From the NCBI GenBank assembly GCA_905182935.1, contig CAJJDL010000308.1, positions 1-9,101 on the forward strand: a stretch of DNA of 9,101 bases, in the 5' to 3' direction. Shown here one piece after another: positions 1-7,153 of the stretch. Under the pieces are notes generated by a model that ran no database searches, had not been told where the DNA came from, and saw only the letters and a list, made by a program, of their open reading frames with translations. This DNA is from an uncultured Nitrospinaceae bacterium (GTDB taxonomy: Bacteria > Nitrospinota > Nitrospinia > Nitrospinales > VA-1). The translations under genes and the position numbers were made by a program. How positions within the stretch are numbered: position 1 is the first letter of the stretch; every line of letters begins with the position of its first letter.

Positions 1-1954
1 TAGCACTATTTTTAACCATTTCGTCTTCATATGAAAATGCAAACACAGCGTTGGGGAAAAATCTCGAACGGATGACTTTGAGCATTTCTTTAGTGGGGGA
101 GTCATTTCGCTTACCGATGATGGCCACTTCTTTTAAGCCTCCTAAGTAGAGGTGTAATGCTTGCATCATAAATGATGAATTCATTCCGTATTCAACGAGT
201 TCTTCATGGAAAGCAAGAAAAATTTTTTCAGCACATTTAATTAAACTTACTTCTTCTAAGTAAACACCTAATTTTAGAAATGCAAGTGATGCATTACTAT
301 TTCCTGAAGGTTCGACGCCATCGTACCCTGAAATTTGCCTGACGATTAGATTTTCTCCGTCGATTGCAGTTTCATGATACGCACCTTCGGAAATAAATTT
401 TTCCTCAACTGTTTTCATAAGGCTACGTGCTTCAAGTATGTGCTTTACATCGTAGGTAGCTTCGTAAAGCTCTAGGCAAGCGACAGCTATAGATGAGTAG
501 TCAAAGAGATAACCATCATATCGAGACTCGCCATCTCTAAATCGTCTAAGCAACTTTCCTTTTGATGTTTTTAGATTGGATAAAATAAATTGCATTGCTT
601 TTTCTGCTTTTATAATTCGGTTCGTATCTTCTAGCACGCGTCCTGTCTTTGCCATAGCTGAAATCATAAGCCCATTCCACGATGTCAGCACTTTGTCATC
701 TAGAAGAGGTCGAATACGTTTGTTTCGTTGCTCAAGAAGTTTTTCTCGAGCAGTCTTTAGTTCAGTCGCAACTGTTTCTAGCTTTAATCCCAATTCCTTT
801 GCCAATTGTTTCTGAGTGCGTGTTTGGTTGAGAATATTTTGATGCTCGAAGTTACCCTCCTTGGTAACGCTAAAAAATGGAATAGCAACGGATGCTGTTT
901 GCCGGCCTAAGGTCATTTCGACTTCTTCTTTAGACCAGACATAAAACTTACCCTCCACACCCTCACTGTCGGCATCCTCAGCGCTAAAAAAACCGCCTTC
1001 TGGGGAGGTCATATCGCGATCAATATAATTTAGGACATCGTTGGCATAGTCTGCAAATTCTTGGTTTCCCGTGACTTGAAATGTTTCAATTAGCGCTGTA
1101 ACAAATAGTGAATTGTCGTAAAGCATTTTTTCAAAATGAGGGACTAGCCATCGGTAGTCTGTGCTGTAACGCGAGATACCACCTCCAATTTGATCGTAGA
1201 TACCGCCCCACTTCATAGCTCGAAGGGTACTTTTTGTCATTTCTAGACTAGGCGTGGATCCTGTGCGGTTATAATGCCGCAATAACATTGATAGGCCCAT
1301 GGAGGGAGGGAACTTGTTTTGTGGTTGAAAACGGAACCCGTGGTTTAAGTTGTCGTAATGACTTTCATAAAGTTTTGCTGCTTTATCTTCACCGTCGAAA
1401 TCAAGTGTTTCTATTGTTCCTTTAGTTGGCTCGCGTTGCGAACTTTGACGGATTGCTGTTACTAGCGCCTCGCTTTGTTTTTTTACTTTTTCTGGTTCGT
1501 CGAGCCATGTTTTGGCTAGAAATATTAATACATCGCTAAACGAAGGAAGGTTGAATCGTTTGTTTGGAGGGAAGTAAGTCCCGGAGTAAAAAGGCATTCC
1601 TTGAGGTGTTATGAAAACATTGAGTGGCCAGCCACCCTGTTGTCCCATTGCTTGAACCGATTGCATATAGATACTATCAATATCAGGTCTTTCCTCTCGA
1701 TCAATTTTGATGCTGATAAAATGCTCATTGAGAAGCTTGGCCAATTCAGGGTCTTCAAAAGATTCTCGTTCCATAACATGGCACCAATGGCAGGTCGCGT
1801 AGCCGATGCTAACGAGTAATGGTAGATTTTTATCTAGGGCTATTGTAAAAGGTTCTTCTCCCCAGGGATACCAGTTGACTGGATTATGCGCATGTTGAAG
1901 AAGATAAGGACTTTTTTCATGGATCAATTGGTTGGTATATGGATGCTTGGTCAT
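1..1954 (-). CDS. DUF255 thioredoxin-domain protein, YyaL/SSP411 family (3' end cut by window edge)
   Basis: The reading frame is open from an ATG at 1954 to the left edge: 651 codons, no internal stop. Family members are usually about 670-700 residues, so little is missing. The N-terminal domain is a DUF255 thioredoxin fold with the active-site-like motif C55-H-W-C58, followed by [10 protein letters not shown]. After it come the family landmarks of the helical-barrel (N-acylglucosamine 2-epimerase-like) part: [10 protein letters not shown] at 250-259, HFEKMLYDN at 273-281, [13 protein letters not shown] at 320-332 and [12 protein letters not shown] at 419-430. No signal peptide is seen, so it is probably cytoplasmic. 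The biochemical role of this widespread family is not settled; a thiol-redox role is inferred from CxxC, and I assign no reaction. The ATG overlaps the aroA stop (ATGA), and a weak AGAG lies 8 bases upstream inside aroA, so expression should depend on aroA translation. Family assignment is very secure. Confidence 0.95.
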   Translation of the reverse strand, partial: MTKHPYTNQLIHEKSPYLLQHAHNPVNWYPWGEEPFTIALDKNLPLLVSIGYATCHWCHVMERESFEDPELAKLLNEHFISIKIDREERPDIDSIYMQSVQAMGQQGGWPLNVFITPQGMPFYSGTYFPPNKRFNLPSFSDVLIFLAKTWLDEPEKVKKQSEALVTAIRQSSQREPTKGTIETLDFDGEDKAAKLYESHYDNLNHGFRFQPQNKFPPSMGLSMLLRHYNRTGSTPSLEMTKSTLRAMKWGGIYDQIGGGISRYSTDYRWLVPHFEKMLYDNSLFVTALIETFQVTGNQEFADYANDVLNYIDRDMTSPEGGFFSAEDADSEGVEGKFYVWSKEEVEMTLGRQTASVAIPFFSVTKEGNFEHQNILNQTRTQKQLAKELGLKLETVATELKTAREKLLEQRNKRIRPLLDDKVLTSWNGLMISAMAKTGRVLEDTNRIIKAEKAMQFILSNLKTSKGKLLRRFRDGESRYDGYLFDYSSIAVACLELYEATYDVKHILEARSLMKTVEEKFISEGAYHETAIDGENLIVRQISGYDGVEPSGNSNASLAFLKLGVYLEEVSLIKCAEKIFLAFHEELVEYGMNSSFMMQALHLYLGGLKEVAIIGKRNDSPTKEMLKVIRSRFFPNAVFAFSYEDEMVKNSA

Positions 1955-3207
1955 AATATTGACTCTAATTGTTCGAAAAAATCTGGGAAAGATTTTTCAA
2001 CACAGTTTGGGTTTTTAATACGTACTCCTGGGATCTTGAGTCCGGCCAGGGCCAGACTCATAGCCATGCGATGGTCGTCATATGTTTCAATGTCTGCTGG
2101 AACGTATGTTCCTGGATGAATTATTAAAAAGTCTTCACCTGTTTCAACGCGGGCGCCTAATCTAGAGAGTTCTCCTTTTAAGGCTTCTATTCGGTCCGTT
2201 TCCTTAATTTTTAAATTTCCAATGCCAGAGATGCGTGTCATACCTTTAGCAAATAATGCAGTAACAGCGAGAGTCTGGGCTACGTCAGGCATGTTGTTCA
2301 TATTAATGTCTATTCCTCTCAAAGGGTTCCCTTTTATAAAAATTTTTTCAGGTGATCGTTCAATTGTGCAACCCATCTGTTCTAAAACATCGAGAAAGCC
2401 AGCATCTCCCTGCAAGCTGTCTGGATTTAGTCCAAATAAGGTCATTTCTCCTTGAGTGATTGCTGCTGCCGCAAGGAAGTATGATGCGCTAGACCAGTCA
2501 GCTTCAACATCATAGTTTCTCGCTTGGTAAGTTTGACCTGCTGGAATATAGAACTGGGTATAGTTTTTATTCTGAACAGTTACTCCAAAGTCTTTCATGA
2601 TGCTGAGTGTTATATCGGCATAGGACTTGGAAGTTAGATTTCCAATTATATTGATGGTTGTGTCACTTTTAAAATAAGGTGCGCAAAGTAGAATAGATGT
2701 TAGGTATTGACTGCTTTTGTCGCCAGCAAGATTAATTTTACCTCCTAAAACCCCGCCCCCTGAAATTTCCAGAGGAGGACAGCCGTTATTTTTTAATGAT
2801 CGAGCTTTGACCCCCATTTGATTGAGTGCGTTCAATAAATCGGAAATGGGTCGCTCCAGCATCCGCCGTTCGCCTGTTAGATAGGTCGTTCCTGGAGATA
2901 AAGCTGCGAAAGTAGTTAAAAAACGCATTGTAGTTCCTGCAAGGCCGATAGAGATTTCGCTCTGCGGGCACTTTATATCTCCGCCAGTTCCTAAAACAAT
3001 GAAGTCGTGATCCTCTTGTTTAACAAAAACACCAAATTGTTCGAGAGCCAGGCGCATATATTTTGTATCGTTACTAACCAGCGGTTTTTGTAAAGTCGAA
3101 GTTCCATTAGCGAGAGCTGCTATTAAAAGCGCGCGATTGGTGTAACTTTTAGAGGCCGGGCATTCGATTTTCGCAACAATTTTTCCTGCAGGATTAATTT
3201 TTTTCAA
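1951..3207 (-). CDS. aroA: 3-phosphoshikimate 1-carboxyvinyltransferase (EPSP synthase)
   Basis: This is the sixth step of the shikimate pathway: shikimate-3-phosphate plus phosphoenolpyruvate gives EPSP, in the cytoplasm. The length is 418 residues from a TTG start (428 from the alternative ATG at 3237), normal for the family (E. coli 427). Numbering from TTG, the visible active-site equivalents (E. coli numbers from memory) are K20 and R25 in SKSYTNR (K22, R27), the PEP-site stretch AGTTMRF at 90-96, R115 in GERRMLERP (R124), SSQ at 165-167, D308 in MPDVAQ (D313), E336 and R339 in KETDR (E341, R344), R380 in DDHRMAM (R386) and K405 in the C-terminal [10 protein letters not shown] (K411). 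All are kept, so the enzyme should be active. The position of E. coli Pro101 is Phe and that of Asn94 is Leu. I prefer TTG because it has a GGAG 8 bases upstream and begins the protein where homologues begin; the ATG has no ribosome site. It is the first gene of a pair with the DUF255 gene. Confidence 0.96.
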   Translation of the reverse strand: MKKINPAGKIVAKIECPASKSYTNRALLIAALANGTSTLQKPLVSNDTKYMRLALEQFGVFVKQEDHDFIVLGTGGDIKCPQSEISIGLAGTTMRFLTTFAALSPGTTYLTGERRMLERPISDLLNALNQMGVKARSLKNNGCPPLEISGGGVLGGKINLAGDKSSQYLTSILLCAPYFKSDTTINIIGNLTSKSYADITLSIMKDFGVTVQNKNYTQFYIPAGQTYQARNYDVEADWSSASYFLAAAAITQGEMTLFGLNPDSLQGDAGFLDVLEQMGCTIERSPEKIFIKGNPLRGIDINMNNMPDVAQTLAVTALFAKGMTRISGIGNLKIKETDRIEALKGELSRLGARVETGEDFLIIHPGTYVPADIETYDDHRMAMSLALAGLKIPGVRIKNPNCVEKSFPDFFEQLESIL

Positions 3208-3215
3208 AAAACAGT

Positions 3216-3219
3216 CTCC
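3216..3219 (-). promoter_or_regulatory. Ribosome binding site that favours the TTG start of aroA
   Basis: On the minus strand GGAG occupies 3219-3216, with 8 bases between it and the TTG at 3207-3205. The in-frame ATG 30 bases upstream (3237) is preceded by TATGGTATAGTTC, with no purine-rich site and an in-frame TAG two codons before it. The spacing and sequence therefore point to TTG. This is seen directly; which start is used in the cell is inferred. Confidence 0.6.
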
Positions 3220-3239
3220 ACAACTTGGATAAAACATGA

Positions 3240-3256
3240 ACTATACCATAATCATA
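3240..3256 (-). promoter_or_regulatory. Candidate -10 elements for aroA
   Basis: Read on the minus strand, TATGAT (3256-3251) and TATAGT (3245-3240) each match five of six bases of TATAAT. Neither has a good TTGACA-like -35 at 16-18 bases, so the exact promoter is uncertain and may need an activator. Either box would start the transcript near or past the ATG at 3237, leaving room for a ribosome site only before the TTG at 3207. Confidence 0.35.
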
Positions 3257-3270
3257 TAAACCCAAAGGCT

Positions 3271-3298
3271 CCTACGAAATGTAGCATTAATTTGTAGG
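3271..3298. repeat. Imperfect inverted repeat in the divergent intergenic region (operator or hairpin candidate)
   Basis: CCTAC-g-AAAT at 3271-3280 pairs with ATTT-GTAGG at 3290-3298: nine base pairs with a single bulged G at 3276, around a 9-base loop. A shorter CTAC/GTAG pair (3272-3284) is nested inside the left part. The repeat sits just upstream of the candidate aroA -10 boxes, about where a -35 region or regulator site would be, and between two divergently read genes. No T-run follows on either strand, so it is not a standard terminator. An operator role is inference; I do not recognise the motif. Confidence 0.45.
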
Positions 3299-3406
3299 TG
3301 GCTCACTTGTTTCGACAGTTTGATTTTGTTACCATCAGGATACCCCTTAATGTTAATCGTTAGTCTTTTAAGCCCTTTGTTTTTAATGTTTTTTTGAGCT
3401 TTAATT

Positions 3407-3727
3407 ATGGTTGATGACAGTGCAAAGGATCAGCGAAAAAAGTCATACTGGAAGCGTCTTGACCATTGGTGGAAAAATAAGGGAGAGGCGGAGCAAAAAC
3501 GTATCAAATCGTTTATTCCGCTATCTCTGTATACGGTTGCAGTTGTTTATGGAGTGATCTATCTTTCTATTCTCAATACGGTTAACCGTGGCAAGGGAAT
3601 GGATGCTATTAAAAGTTGGTATGGTGGCGATAGGTCAGAGATAGTTAGAGCACTTAATAAAGAAAAAGATTATTTGGAAAATAGTTTTAAAAAAATGATT
3701 CGAAAAAGAGTTTCTGGTGGGCGCTGA
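3407..3727 (+). CDS. Small single-span membrane protein of unknown function
   Basis: A 106-residue protein that I do not recognise. Residues 1-35 are charged and mostly basic, with a tryptophan-rich patch (W15, W21, W22). One clear hydrophobic segment spans about 36-57 (FIPLSLYTVAVVYGVIYLSIL). A soluble tail of about 48 residues follows, ending in a basic stretch (KKMIRKRVSGGR). The basic N-terminus suggests that end faces the cytoplasm. There is no cleavage site and no cysteine. The ATG has only a weak TGAG about 8 bases upstream; in-frame coding style matches the neighbours. It is the first of four closely spaced plus-strand genes, 31 bases before the next one, itself a membrane protein, so the two could form a complex. 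That it is a gene is likely from length, composition and spacing; the function is open. Confidence 0.7.
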   Translation: MVDDSAKDQRKKSYWKRLDHWWKNKGEAEQKRIKSFIPLSLYTVAVVYGVIYLSILNTVNRGKGMDAIKSWYGGDRSEIVRALNKEKDYLENSFKKMIRKRVSGGR

Positions 3728-3758
3728 ATACTAGAAATTTTTTTCCTTCTTTAAGTTC

Positions 3759-4322
3759 ATGCATGGTAATAAGTCTATGAAACGTCTCGTTTATACACTC
3801 AATATGTTTTATCTTTTTGGGCTTAGTTTGTGGCTTGGGGGTATGTTTTTGCTTGGGATTTTGGTTGAGATCATAGTGCGGATCAAACTTAAAGATCAGC
3901 CACTACTGGCTAGCGAAATAATGAATAGCGTAATGGATATTTTTAATATTCAGGTGATCTATACTTGTATAGGGCTTATGATCACCACCGAGATTGTAAA
4001 GTTTTTGGTTAATAAGTTTAGTATTCATGAGTTTGACACGCTAACGCTTGAAAGGCGTAGATATGTGAAAGAAGTGATTCTCATTATTATGATTTTGCTG
4101 GCGTTTTATATGGGAAGTTTTCTAAGGCCTGAAATGCACGAAGTAGATAAATTAAAAAAAGCCAATCCAGCAGACCAGAAACTGCAAATACGTTTTGATC
4201 GTTTTCATTCGAAGTTTGTAAATATTTATTCAGTGAATATGATTCTAGGGCTATCACTTTTCTATATCCACGGTAAGGAGATGACTCGGTTCCGAAAAAA
4301 TTCCAATGAAACTGATGGTTGA
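3759..4322 (+). CDS. DUF4149/TMEM205-like four-span membrane protein
   Basis: A 187-residue inner-membrane protein with hydrophobic segments at about 17-40, 64-84, 104-122 and 152-171. The first segment carries LWLGGMFLLGIL and the last region carries FDRFHSKFVNIYSVN (146-160). The pattern W-x-G-G near the first span and R-F-x-x-x-H-S before the last span resembles DUF4149 (TMEM205-like) proteins, whose function is not established in bacteria. This match is by motif and topology only. A start at the second Met (3777, residue 7, sequence MKRLVYTLNMF) is equally plausible; neither start has a strong ribosome site, though GGTAA lies 8 bases before 3777. It stands between the small membrane protein and the secreted FGE-like protein, with gaps of 31 and 38 bases, consistent with one transcript. 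Confidence 0.82.
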   Translation: MHGNKSMKRLVYTLNMFYLFGLSLWLGGMFLLGILVEIIVRIKLKDQPLLASEIMNSVMDIFNIQVIYTCIGLMITTEIVKFLVNKFSIHEFDTLTLERRRYVKEVILIIMILLAFYMGSFLRPEMHEVDKLKKANPADQKLQIRFDRFHSKFVNIYSVNMILGLSLFYIHGKEMTRFRKNSNETDG

Positions 4323-4360
4323 GACGGTCATTACCTTTCGTTAACTAATTAGCCTAACCC

Positions 4361-5314
4361 ATGTCTCATCGTCTATTCTTTTTCTTTGTGGTCTGTTTTT
4401 TTTGTGGAGCTTGTTTTTTGCAACTAACCTCTGTAGTGTTTGCGATGCACAAGGCTAAAGTCCCTTCTAGACAAGGGTTGTCTAATAATCAACATGAAAT
4501 TTTAGCTAAATCGTCCTCTACTAAATCAGATAATTTATTTATGGTTCGTATTCCCAAAGGGACCTTTAAAATGGGGTCGAGTTTCATAGAAAATAAAAAG
4601 CACGTGAAGGAGTGTCGCAAGTATGACAAGTCTTGTGAATTATGGTGGTTTAGTGATGAGTTTCCGGACCAGCTTATTTTTCTTGATAGTTTTTGGATAG
4701 ATATTTATGAAGTAACCAATGATAAGTATCTCGAGTTTGTCATTGCCACTGGGCATCGTCTTGCCTTAGATGAAACCTGCGAAACAGCTAAATGTCGCGA
4801 GGGTAATTTGTGGGAAGGCTTTTCGTTTCCTGCTCGGATTAAACGCCAGCCAGTAACGCAAGTTAGCTGGCAAGATGCTAATGCATACTGCCAGTGGCGA
4901 GGTAAGAGACTTCCTTCTGAGGCGGAATGGGAAAAGGCAGCAAGAGGCCCAAGTGGTAACATATACCCTTGGGGTTCGAGGTCACCTAAAAGCCGCGCAA
5001 CTTATGGTAGAAAATGGCGTGGTATTTTCACTATGACAGACGCAGGAGCTTACTCTCAAGGAGCATCATTATATGGTCTCTTTGATATGGCAGGAAATGT
5101 TTGGGAATGGGTTGATGATTGGTATGATTTAAAGTATTACCAGTGGAGGCGTAAGAAAAATCCAAGGGGTCCGGGTGAAGGTGAGTTTAAAGTAGTTCGC
5201 GGAGGATCCTGGGTAAATCACGCCGATACTTTACGCAGTTCTTTTAGAAGGTGGAGTGAACCTGAAGTGAGATATAATGATACTGGATTCCGGTGCGCGC
5301 GAGATGACAATTAA
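4361..5314 (+). CDS. Exported FGE-sulfatase (SUMF1) domain protein lacking the catalytic cysteines
   Basis: A 317-residue protein. Residues 4-28 form a very hydrophobic signal peptide (phenylalanine-rich, ending SVVFA with likely cleavage before M29), so it is probably periplasmic. The FGE-sulfatase domain runs from about 60 to 314: MVRIPKGTFKMG (61-72), LDSFWIDIYEVTN (108-120), PVTQVSWQDANAYCQWRGKRLPSEAEWEKAARG (164-196, given here only as the family landmark), YGLFDMAGNVWEW (238-250), VVRGGSW (278-284) and TGFRCARD (308-315). In true formylglycine-generating enzymes the C-terminal part has two active-site cysteines (C336/C341 in human SUMF1); the matching stretch here, TLRSSFRRWSEP (290-301), has none. 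It is therefore not expected to activate sulfatases; such domains often serve in binding or scaffolding. Insert cysteines C85/C92 and C140/C145 could form disulfides. The last bases overlap the ThyX-like gene. The start lacks a clear ribosome site. Confidence 0.92.
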   Translation: MSHRLFFFFVVCFFCGACFLQLTSVVFAMHKAKVPSRQGLSNNQHEILAKSSSTKSDNLFMVRIPKGTFKMGSSFIENKKHVKECRKYDKSCELWWFSDEFPDQLIFLDSFWIDIYEVTNDKYLEFVIATGHRLALDETCETAKCREGNLWEGFSFPARIKRQPVTQVSWQDANAYCQWRGKRLPSEAEWEKAARGPSGNIYPWGSRSPKSRATYGRKWRGIFTMTDAGAYSQGASLYGLFDMAGNVWEWVDDWYDLKYYQWRRKKNPRGPGEGEFKVVRGGSWVNHADTLRSSFRRWSEPEVRYNDTGFRCARDDN

Positions 5315-6974
5315 GAAACCAAAAAGAGCAGATGAGCTCACAAAAATAGAAAAAGAGCACCTTTCTCCCTACATCTCAGATGTTGATGCAGATATCTTTG
5401 TCATTGGGAACCTTAATCCAGAAGTAGTTGGAGCTGCTCTTGCTCGTTACAGTCGAGCTCCCACTGGAATCAAAGAAACAATCGCGCGTGAATTTCTTAA
5501 TCCGGATGGAACACCTAATGAGGTCAAGGGTACTGAACTTATTGATCGAGTGGTTAATAAGTATGGCGACGAGTCTGTTGCTGAACTTGCGGTTGCCCCC
5601 CTTTGCATTGAGAATGTTTCCAATCTGATGACAAAAATTATTGAAGACTGCAGGATTGGTGGTTCGCCAATTGAAGAGTCGACTCGTTATGTTTTATACG
5701 ATGTAAAGCATAATGATCAGTGGCGATATGTTCGTCCTCAATCGATTATGAAATCCGGCCTAGCCGAGCCATATGTTAAGACGATGGATTTTTTGTTTGA
5801 AACTTATGCGGGTTTAGTTGAGCCGATGCAGGAATTTTTTCGTAAAAAACTTCCCGCATCAACGTTTAAAATTGAGGTAGAGCGTGAAGGCCACGTAGCA
5901 ATGTTAGGTTCTGACGCATTGCTAAATGATAACGAAAAAAGAGCTCATCGTTTAGCTTATGGTTTCACTATACGAAGCGCAGCTTGCGATATTATTCGTT
6001 GCATTCTTCCCGCTTCGACTAAAGCGAATATGGGGCTTGTTGGGAATGGAAGATTTTACAGTGGACTCATCAGCAAGTTGCTATCTCAGGATCTTGATGA
6101 GGGTTGGTTGCTTGCAGAAAATGTTCGCAAAGCGCTGGGAACGCAGATTCCCACTTTTATCAGGCGAGCAGGTAAAAATGAATATCTTGTCGAAAATCAA
6201 AAAAAAATACGAGAACTTTCCGTAGCATTGTTCAAAGATGTCCCAATTGAAATGGTTCCAGAGGTTGTTCTAATCGAAGATCGAGTTGAGGACTACACGA
6301 TCAATCTCTTAGCAAATATCATATTCCCGTATGTACAACATTCTACGATGCAAATCCGCAATATTGTTCGCGCGCTCCCTGAAGAAGAAAAAAATAAAAT
6401 TTTATCTACAGTCCTTGGTGAGAGAAAAAGTAAAAGAGATCGACCGCCTCGTGCCTTTGAATATGGCTACCCAATAAATTTTGATGTGGTTACAGGGTTT
6501 GCTGAGTATCGGGATCTGCAAAGGCATCGAATGCTGACACAACAAAGACAAGATATGAATGTGTCACTGGGCTACTCAGTTCCTGAAGAAATTGAGGAAA
6601 TGGGCAAAGGGGAGGTTGTTCAAGAATGTTTTGAACGATCAGAGTCGCTTCATAGCGATTTAATTAAGGCTGGGCTTGTCCGCGAAGCACAATATGCCCC
6701 ATTATTTAATCACTTTATTCGCTGGAATATGGGTATGAATCTAAGAGAGATGGGACATCTCACCGAATTACGTTCCCAAAAAGCCGGACACCCAAAGTAT
6801 CGCCGTACGGTCCAAGTGATGGCAAAACTTTATCTAAAAAGACATCCTGAGATGGGGTCGGTTCTAAAATTTGTTGATTATAATGACTATGATCAGGGAA
6901 TTACTCGCGCTGAGCAGGAAGCACGGACAGCACGAAAAAGTCTTTCCACAGGCGTATTTGATGATATGGATTAG
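5304..6974 (+). CDS. Double-length ThyX-family protein (FAD-dependent thymidylate synthase homologue)
   Basis: ThyX makes dTMP from dUMP using FAD, NADPH and methylene-tetrahydrofolate. Typical ThyX is about 220-250 residues; this protein is 556 and appears to hold two ThyX-like halves. The N-terminal half (about 35-270) has the opening ARYSR (47-51), GDES (88-91) and SPIEESTRY (121-129), which matches the S-x-x-E-x-S-x-R-Y part of the family signature, then RCILP (232-236) and NGR (248-250). The C-terminal half (about 385-515) has FDVVTGFAEYRDLQ and R407-H-R409, the start of the same signature, but continues MLTQQRQDMN, without the Glu, Ser and Arg. It ends with NLREMGHLTELRS (479-491). The split suggests a composite active site. 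Met at 5304 is preferred over Met at 5277, because the nine extra codons lie inside the conserved end of the preceding gene; overlap is 11 bases. Family is secure; catalytic activity is not proven, so I give no symbol. Confidence 0.9.
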   Translation: MTIKKPKRADELTKIEKEHLSPYISDVDADIFVIGNLNPEVVGAALARYSRAPTGIKETIAREFLNPDGTPNEVKGTELIDRVVNKYGDESVAELAVAPLCIENVSNLMTKIIEDCRIGGSPIEESTRYVLYDVKHNDQWRYVRPQSIMKSGLAEPYVKTMDFLFETYAGLVEPMQEFFRKKLPASTFKIEVEREGHVAMLGSDALLNDNEKRAHRLAYGFTIRSAACDIIRCILPASTKANMGLVGNGRFYSGLISKLLSQDLDEGWLLAENVRKALGTQIPTFIRRAGKNEYLVENQKKIRELSVALFKDVPIEMVPEVVLIEDRVEDYTINLLANIIFPYVQHSTMQIRNIVRALPEEEKNKILSTVLGERKSKRDRPPRAFEYGYPINFDVVTGFAEYRDLQRHRMLTQQRQDMNVSLGYSVPEEIEEMGKGEVVQECFERSESLHSDLIKAGLVREAQYAPLFNHFIRWNMGMNLREMGHLTELRSQKAGHPKYRRTVQVMAKLYLKRHPEMGSVLKFVDYNDYDQGITRAEQEARTARKSLSTGVFDDMD

Positions 6975-7019
6975 CAAGTAGCTTTAAAAAGGTTTTCAGG
7001 GACTCTTGTAGTCGTATAC

Positions 7020-7034
7020 CTACTTTAAAAGTAG
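7020..7034. repeat. Short perfect inverted repeat after the ThyX-like gene
   Basis: CTACTTT and AAAGTAG flank a single central A (7020-7034), 45 bases past the stop codon. A second small inverted repeat, ATATG/CATAT with a 7-base loop, follows at 7036-7052. Neither is GC-rich or followed directly by a T-run, so they may be RNA hairpins protecting the 3' end, protein sites, or chance in AT-rich DNA. Confidence 0.35.
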
Positions 7035-7059
7035 AATATGTTTGATGCATATCAAGTTT

Positions 7060-7084
7060 GGCTGGTTTTCGAAGCCTTTTGTTT
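7060..7084 (+). terminator. Weak candidate terminator for the plus-strand gene cluster
   Basis: GGCT (7060-7063) pairs with AGCC (7073-7076) around a 9-base loop and is followed by TTTTGTTT (7077-7084). Position is right, about 85 bases after the ThyX-like stop and before the pntA promoter. The stem is only four base pairs, so termination may be partial. Confidence 0.35.
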
Positions 7085-7125
7085 AAACTAAAAATATATT
7101 TTTTGCATAGAATTGATGTTTTTCG

Positions 7126-7153
7126 TTGATATTCGTTTTGGTTTGTTTATTAT
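7126..7153 (+). promoter_or_regulatory. Sigma70-type promoter for pntAB
   Basis: TTGATA at 7126-7131 (five of six bases of TTGACA) and TATTAT at 7148-7153 (five of six of TATAAT) are separated by 16 bases. Transcription would begin near 7160, giving a leader of about 40 bases before the pntA ATG. This is the best promoter-like sequence in the window and implies that pntAB is transcribed separately from the upstream cluster. Confidence 0.6.

Noticed and set aside
576..815. Open frame of 79 codons on the plus strand
   Set aside because: It lies wholly opposite the DUF255 gene, whose minus-strand frame carries conserved family motifs; no ribosome site and no recognisable protein.
1601..2455. 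Three short plus-strand open frames (1601-1819, 1886-2119, 2222-2455)
   Set aside because: All run antisense to the DUF255 and aroA genes; their predicted proteins have no family features.
2786..2971. Short minus-strand frame of 61 codons
   Set aside because: Same strand as aroA but in another frame, inside the conserved core of aroA.
3300..3400. Sigma70 promoter for the 3407 cluster
   Set aside because: TTGTTA near 3337 has no -10 box better than three of six bases at the right distance. A promoter must lie here or nearby, but I cannot point to it.
4361..4423. Lipoprotein signal in the FGE-like protein
   Set aside because: Cysteines at residues 12, 15 and 18 lie within the hydrophobic core, but none sits in a proper Leu-x-Gly/Ala-Cys lipobox; a normal signal peptidase I site near residue 28 fits better.
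4705..4962. Minus-strand frame of 85 codons
   Set aside because: Antisense shadow of the conserved FGE-sulfatase domain.
5277..5303. Upstream ATG for the ThyX-like gene
   Set aside because: The nine codons lie inside the conserved TGFRCARD end of the preceding gene, so that gene dictates their sequence. A weak GTGAG precedes it, so it is not fully excluded.
5428..6225. Plus-strand frames of 66 and 88 codons within the ThyX-like gene
   Set aside because: Out-of-frame shadows of a gene with clear family motifs on the same strand.
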